NCBI GenBank assembly: GCA_017303895.1
Contig: JAFLBF010000006.1
Location: 1-64,000, forward strand
Source of the DNA: Bacteroidota bacterium
Lineage (GTDB): Bacteria; Bacteroidota; Bacteroidia; 2-12-FULL-35-15
DNA length: 64,000 nucleotides
Reading direction: 5' to 3'
Made by a program: the position numbers and the translations under genes. The notes beneath the pieces are model-generated. The model had not been told where the DNA came from and made no database searches. It saw only the letters and a list, made by a program, of their open reading frames with translations. This document shows positions 61,655 through 64,000 of the stretch, in pieces. Within the stretch, counting starts at the first letter, position 1. Each line of letters starts with the position of its first letter.

Positions 61655-62109
61655 CAATTCATTGGAAATATAAAGCGTTTCAGGAACTAACCTTAGAAGA
61701 ACTATATAGTATTATCAAACTACGATTAGAGATCTTTGTGGTGGAGCAAAATTGTCCTTATCAAGATGCTGACGATAAAGATATGAAGGCCCATCATTTA
61801 ATGGGCTATACCCAAAGTGGTGTTCTTGTTTGTTATTGCAGAATTTTACCACAAGGAGTATCTTATGCTGAAGTTTCAATTGGTAGAGTCGTTAGTTCTT
61901 CACTGGTGCGTGGAAGTGGGGTAGGGAAATTGTTGATGACTGAAGCATTAAAGATGATCGAAAAACAATTTGGTATAACTACTTCTGTACGAATTTCTGC
62001 ACAATCTTATCTGATCAAATTTTATGAATCATTTGGATTCAAGACGACAGGAAAAGAATATCTCGAAGATGATATTCCACATACGGAAATGCTTTTATCT
62101 AAAAATTAA
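61651..62109 (+). CDS. GNAT family N-acetyltransferase, ElaA-like
   Basis: 152 residues. ElaA signatures: LYSIIKLRLEIFVVEQNCPYQDAD near the start, RILPQGVSYAEVSIGRVV, the acetyl-CoA loop RGSGVGKLLM, and the C-terminal FYESFGFKTTGKEYLEDDIPHTEM. Substrate unknown. Overlaps the VanZ gene by 4 bp and is convergent with the next gene with a 4-bp overlap. Confidence 0.93.
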   Translation: MTIHWKYKAFQELTLEELYSIIKLRLEIFVVEQNCPYQDADDKDMKAHHLMGYTQSGVLVCYCRILPQGVSYAEVSIGRVVSSSLVRGSGVGKLLMTEALKMIEKQFGITTSVRISAQSYLIKFYESFGFKTTGKEYLEDDIPHTEMLLSKN

Positions 62110-63695
62110 ATATCCGTATAGATATTACTAAGATCGGTACGCAAACCAATAAAGAAATAAAGTGTTTGTTTGGTTGAATGCGTTCTTTCTTCCACTCTGT
62201 ATGCTCCACCCAGTTCAATTTTCAGGTTCATCCTGGTATCTAAAATATAAGCTGCTCTTAAAGATGCAGTGATCAGATTTGTTTGAAATCCTTGTGTAGT
62301 AAAATTGCCATAATCGGACGGGCGATTTTTGTAGGAAATAAATATATTTTTTCCGTAATCAGTTCCTGCGCTATCTCCTCCATATACTGCATATTGTAAC
62401 TTGCCTTCAATAAATAATCGTTTGTATCTGTAATTCATAAAGCTGATAGACTCCCAGAAGTTTGCTCCCAATGGATGCGCAAGTGCTTGATTCATGTGCC
62501 CATAGCTTTGTTGTACACTGCCGTGAGCGTAGGTGTAAGGGCGGACATAATTAAATTCGGTTTGAAAATTAAAATGTTTTATTTTAAACAGATCAAAGCT
62601 CTTGAAACCGATCTGAAATGCTTGTTTATTTGCCCACCAGCCTTTATTGGCGGTTACTTCTTTTAAAAGAAATTCATCCAGAAGTAACTGGCCGTATACT
62701 TGTTGTTTTTTGAATAGTTTGATCTTGAAATTGAAGCCAACAAACGCATTGTCACTTGATCCTAAAGAATATTCTGTTGGCCGGAAGAACATGATCGGGT
62801 TTAAATAATTAACATCATATCCCCGGTATCTTGTACTATCGCTGCCTTGCCAAACAACTGATTCAAATACGCCAATGTTAATTCGCTTGGTTGCATTCCA
62901 ACCTAAATGATGCAAAGTAGCATATTTGAATAGCCAATCTTTTTTCATGCCGGATGGATTGGTGGCATCACGCATAATAGTAAACAAGTTGGTGTATGTA
63001 AACCTCCAAACGTTGGTACTTATCTTCATATAAGGGTATGGACTTGCATTATCCGATAAGAATAATGAGCGATAACCATCTCCCCAAAAGTGTTTGTCCT
63101 GCCCTAGCTGTATGTTAAATATTTTATTCGGAGCATACGTGATATATCCTGAAAAATATTGGTAGGCATATTGTTGATTTAATGAATCATTATTGGATCT
63201 ATAGACATAACCGATCCCGGGATTAACACTTGTTTCTGAAACGATCGAATCAGTAAACGAATTAAATACTGCTTTCCCACCAAGTGCCTTGAAGTTAAAT
63301 GCGAATTTATTCCCAATATATCCAAGCAAATGAGCGCCAATGGCCAGGTCGTTACTAAACCTGTTTGTTGTGCCGGATTCATATCCAGCACTTGCATTCA
63401 GTAAAGGGTAAATTTCAATTTGTGATTTCGCTTTTTTGTCGCGCTCTTCTGCTTTTGTTCCGGCCAGTAATCGTGGAAAAACTGCTGCAGAATCATTCAA
63501 GTTCTTTACAGTTTCATAGGTATATGGTTTTATAAAAGTCTGAGTGTTTTGTTCTTTAGAATTTAAAGTAGCATCTATGCCCCATAAAAAATCACGACTG
63601 AGTGTGTAGTTAAGTTGCTGGGATAAAACATCTTGCTGCCAAAGCAGAAGAAGTAATGTTAATCCAATGAAAACAGATAGTTTCTTATTTATCAT
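62106..63695 (-). CDS. Wzi-like capsule assembly / RemB-like outer-membrane protein
   Basis: 529 residues. Signal peptide (1-25, ending VLSQQ). A large beta-barrel with the capsule-assembly Wzi-type motifs YFSGYITYAPNKIFNIQLGQDKHFWGDGYRSLFLSD and YPYMKISTNVWRFTYTNLFT, and a C-terminal FFIGLRTDLS strand. Related Bacteroidota proteins include the gliding protein RemB; which role applies is unclear. Its start overlaps the end of the upstream WecA/MraY-type transferase gene by 11 bp, which supports a link to surface polysaccharide. Confidence 0.82.
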   Translation of the reverse strand: MINKKLSVFIGLTLLLLLWQQDVLSQQLNYTLSRDFLWGIDATLNSKEQNTQTFIKPYTYETVKNLNDSAAVFPRLLAGTKAEERDKKAKSQIEIYPLLNASAGYESGTTNRFSNDLAIGAHLLGYIGNKFAFNFKALGGKAVFNSFTDSIVSETSVNPGIGYVYRSNNDSLNQQYAYQYFSGYITYAPNKIFNIQLGQDKHFWGDGYRSLFLSDNASPYPYMKISTNVWRFTYTNLFTIMRDATNPSGMKKDWLFKYATLHHLGWNATKRINIGVFESVVWQGSDSTRYRGYDVNYLNPIMFFRPTEYSLGSSDNAFVGFNFKIKLFKKQQVYGQLLLDEFLLKEVTANKGWWANKQAFQIGFKSFDLFKIKHFNFQTEFNYVRPYTYAHGSVQQSYGHMNQALAHPLGANFWESISFMNYRYKRLFIEGKLQYAVYGGDSAGTDYGKNIFISYKNRPSDYGNFTTQGFQTNLITASLRAAYILDTRMNLKIELGGAYRVEERTHSTKQTLYFFIGLRTDLSNIYTDI

Positions 63696-64000
63696 TCGCT
63701 GATCTGTTTTTTACTTTTTTGATAAAAAAAGGAATTTGTGCGATCAACAATGCAGTCCCCCCTACAATAAAGAACGTGTAATTTGCATCAAGAAATGAAA
63801 ATGACAAGGTTAGTCCAATGATCAATAAATTTACCGTATAAATAAGAAGCACAGTCTTTTTATGACTACAACCAATGTCAATCAATCGATGGTGGAGGTG
63901 ATTTCTATCAGCAGAAAAAGGTGAGACACCTCTAACGGCTCTATAAATGAAAATTCTTAATGTATCAACGAGTGGATATACCAAAACAGCCATTGCAAAT
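63685..64000 (-). CDS. Undecaprenyl-phosphate sugar-1-phosphate transferase, WecA/MraY family (partial, C-terminal part)
   Basis: The minus-strand frame is open through the right edge, so only the last 105 residues or so are here; an apparent ATG at 63993 is internal. The fragment holds VYPLVDTLRIFIYRAVRG (the Asp-containing DTLR motif), the substrate-binding FSADRNHLHHRLID (HHR motif) and two membrane segments, ending KKVKNRSANDK. The enzyme starts O-antigen or capsule repeat synthesis by moving a sugar-phosphate onto undecaprenyl phosphate. It overlaps the next gene by 11 bp. Confidence 0.92.
   Translation of the reverse strand, partial: FAMAVLVYPLVDTLRIFIYRAVRGVSPFSADRNHLHHRLIDIGCSHKKTVLLIYTVNLLIIGLTLSFSFLDANYTFFIVGGTALLIAQIPFFIKKVKNRSANDK

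Noticed and set aside
1-64000. tRNA, rRNA, CRISPR arrays, insertion sequences, prophage
   Set aside because: No tRNA-like cloverleaf, rRNA segment, regularly spaced repeat-spacer array, transposase or integrase motif was recognised anywhere in the window.

Overview
The window is a contiguous piece of a Bacteroidota chromosome, most like the Flavobacteriales/Chitinophagales part of the phylum. The evidence is the type IX secretion translocon gene sprA, many secreted proteins with type A or type B T9SS sorting domains, repeated TAnnTTTG promoter elements with little Shine-Dalgarno signal, and family-typical gene orders (ileS-dksA-lspA and ruvA-sprA-gcvH). No rRNA, tRNA, CRISPR array, transposase or phage gene was seen. 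Both ends cut a gene: a repeat-rich secreted protein on the left and a WecA/MraY-type sugar-phosphate transferase on the right.

Layout. 1-4.3 kb: edge fragment of an Ig-repeat surface protein, then a TPR sensor kinase and a LuxR-type response regulator whose DNA-binding end is out of frame. 4.3-11.5 kb: housekeeping block with a 2-aminomuconate deaminase-like RidA, ileS, a DksA-like protein with a long Lys/Ala/Pro tail, lspA, a small lipoprotein and, on the other strand, asd. asd is preceded by a tiny ORF and a hairpin that together look like an attenuator. 11.8-27.6 kb: secreted proteins (lamin-tail, LRR, three type B cargos in a row), a 2-aminomuconic semialdehyde dehydrogenase-like ALDH, and an RprX/RprY-like two-component system divergent from a periplasmic protein, with four evenly spaced TGTTAA boxes between them. 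27.8-39.7 kb: M20 dipeptidase, LEA-like lipoprotein, SlyD, the aminotransferase plus omega-amidase pair, free methionine sulfoxide reductase, comF, ruvB, queG and ubiX. 39.7-49.7 kb: a PorT-like barrel, an envelope cluster of thioredoxin-fold proteins and a DUF6029 barrel (the first gene carries a frameshift), and further T9SS cargos. 49.7-64 kb: sirtuin, malic enzyme, ruvA, the 7.4-kb sprA, gcvH, VanZ, ElaA, and a Wzi/RemB-like barrel next to the sugar transferase.

How it fits together: SprA is the outer-membrane conduit for T9SS, and at least seven cargos with recognisable sorting domains lie in the same window. The aminotransferase/omega-amidase pair and the two kynurenine-branch enzymes point to methionine/glutamine salvage and tryptophan degradation. 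The most interesting unannotated structure is regulatory: the asd leader, the shared two-component operator, and intrinsic terminators whose T-tract runs directly into the next gene's -7 box. Two single-base frameshifts in otherwise intact genes could be real lesions or assembly errors.
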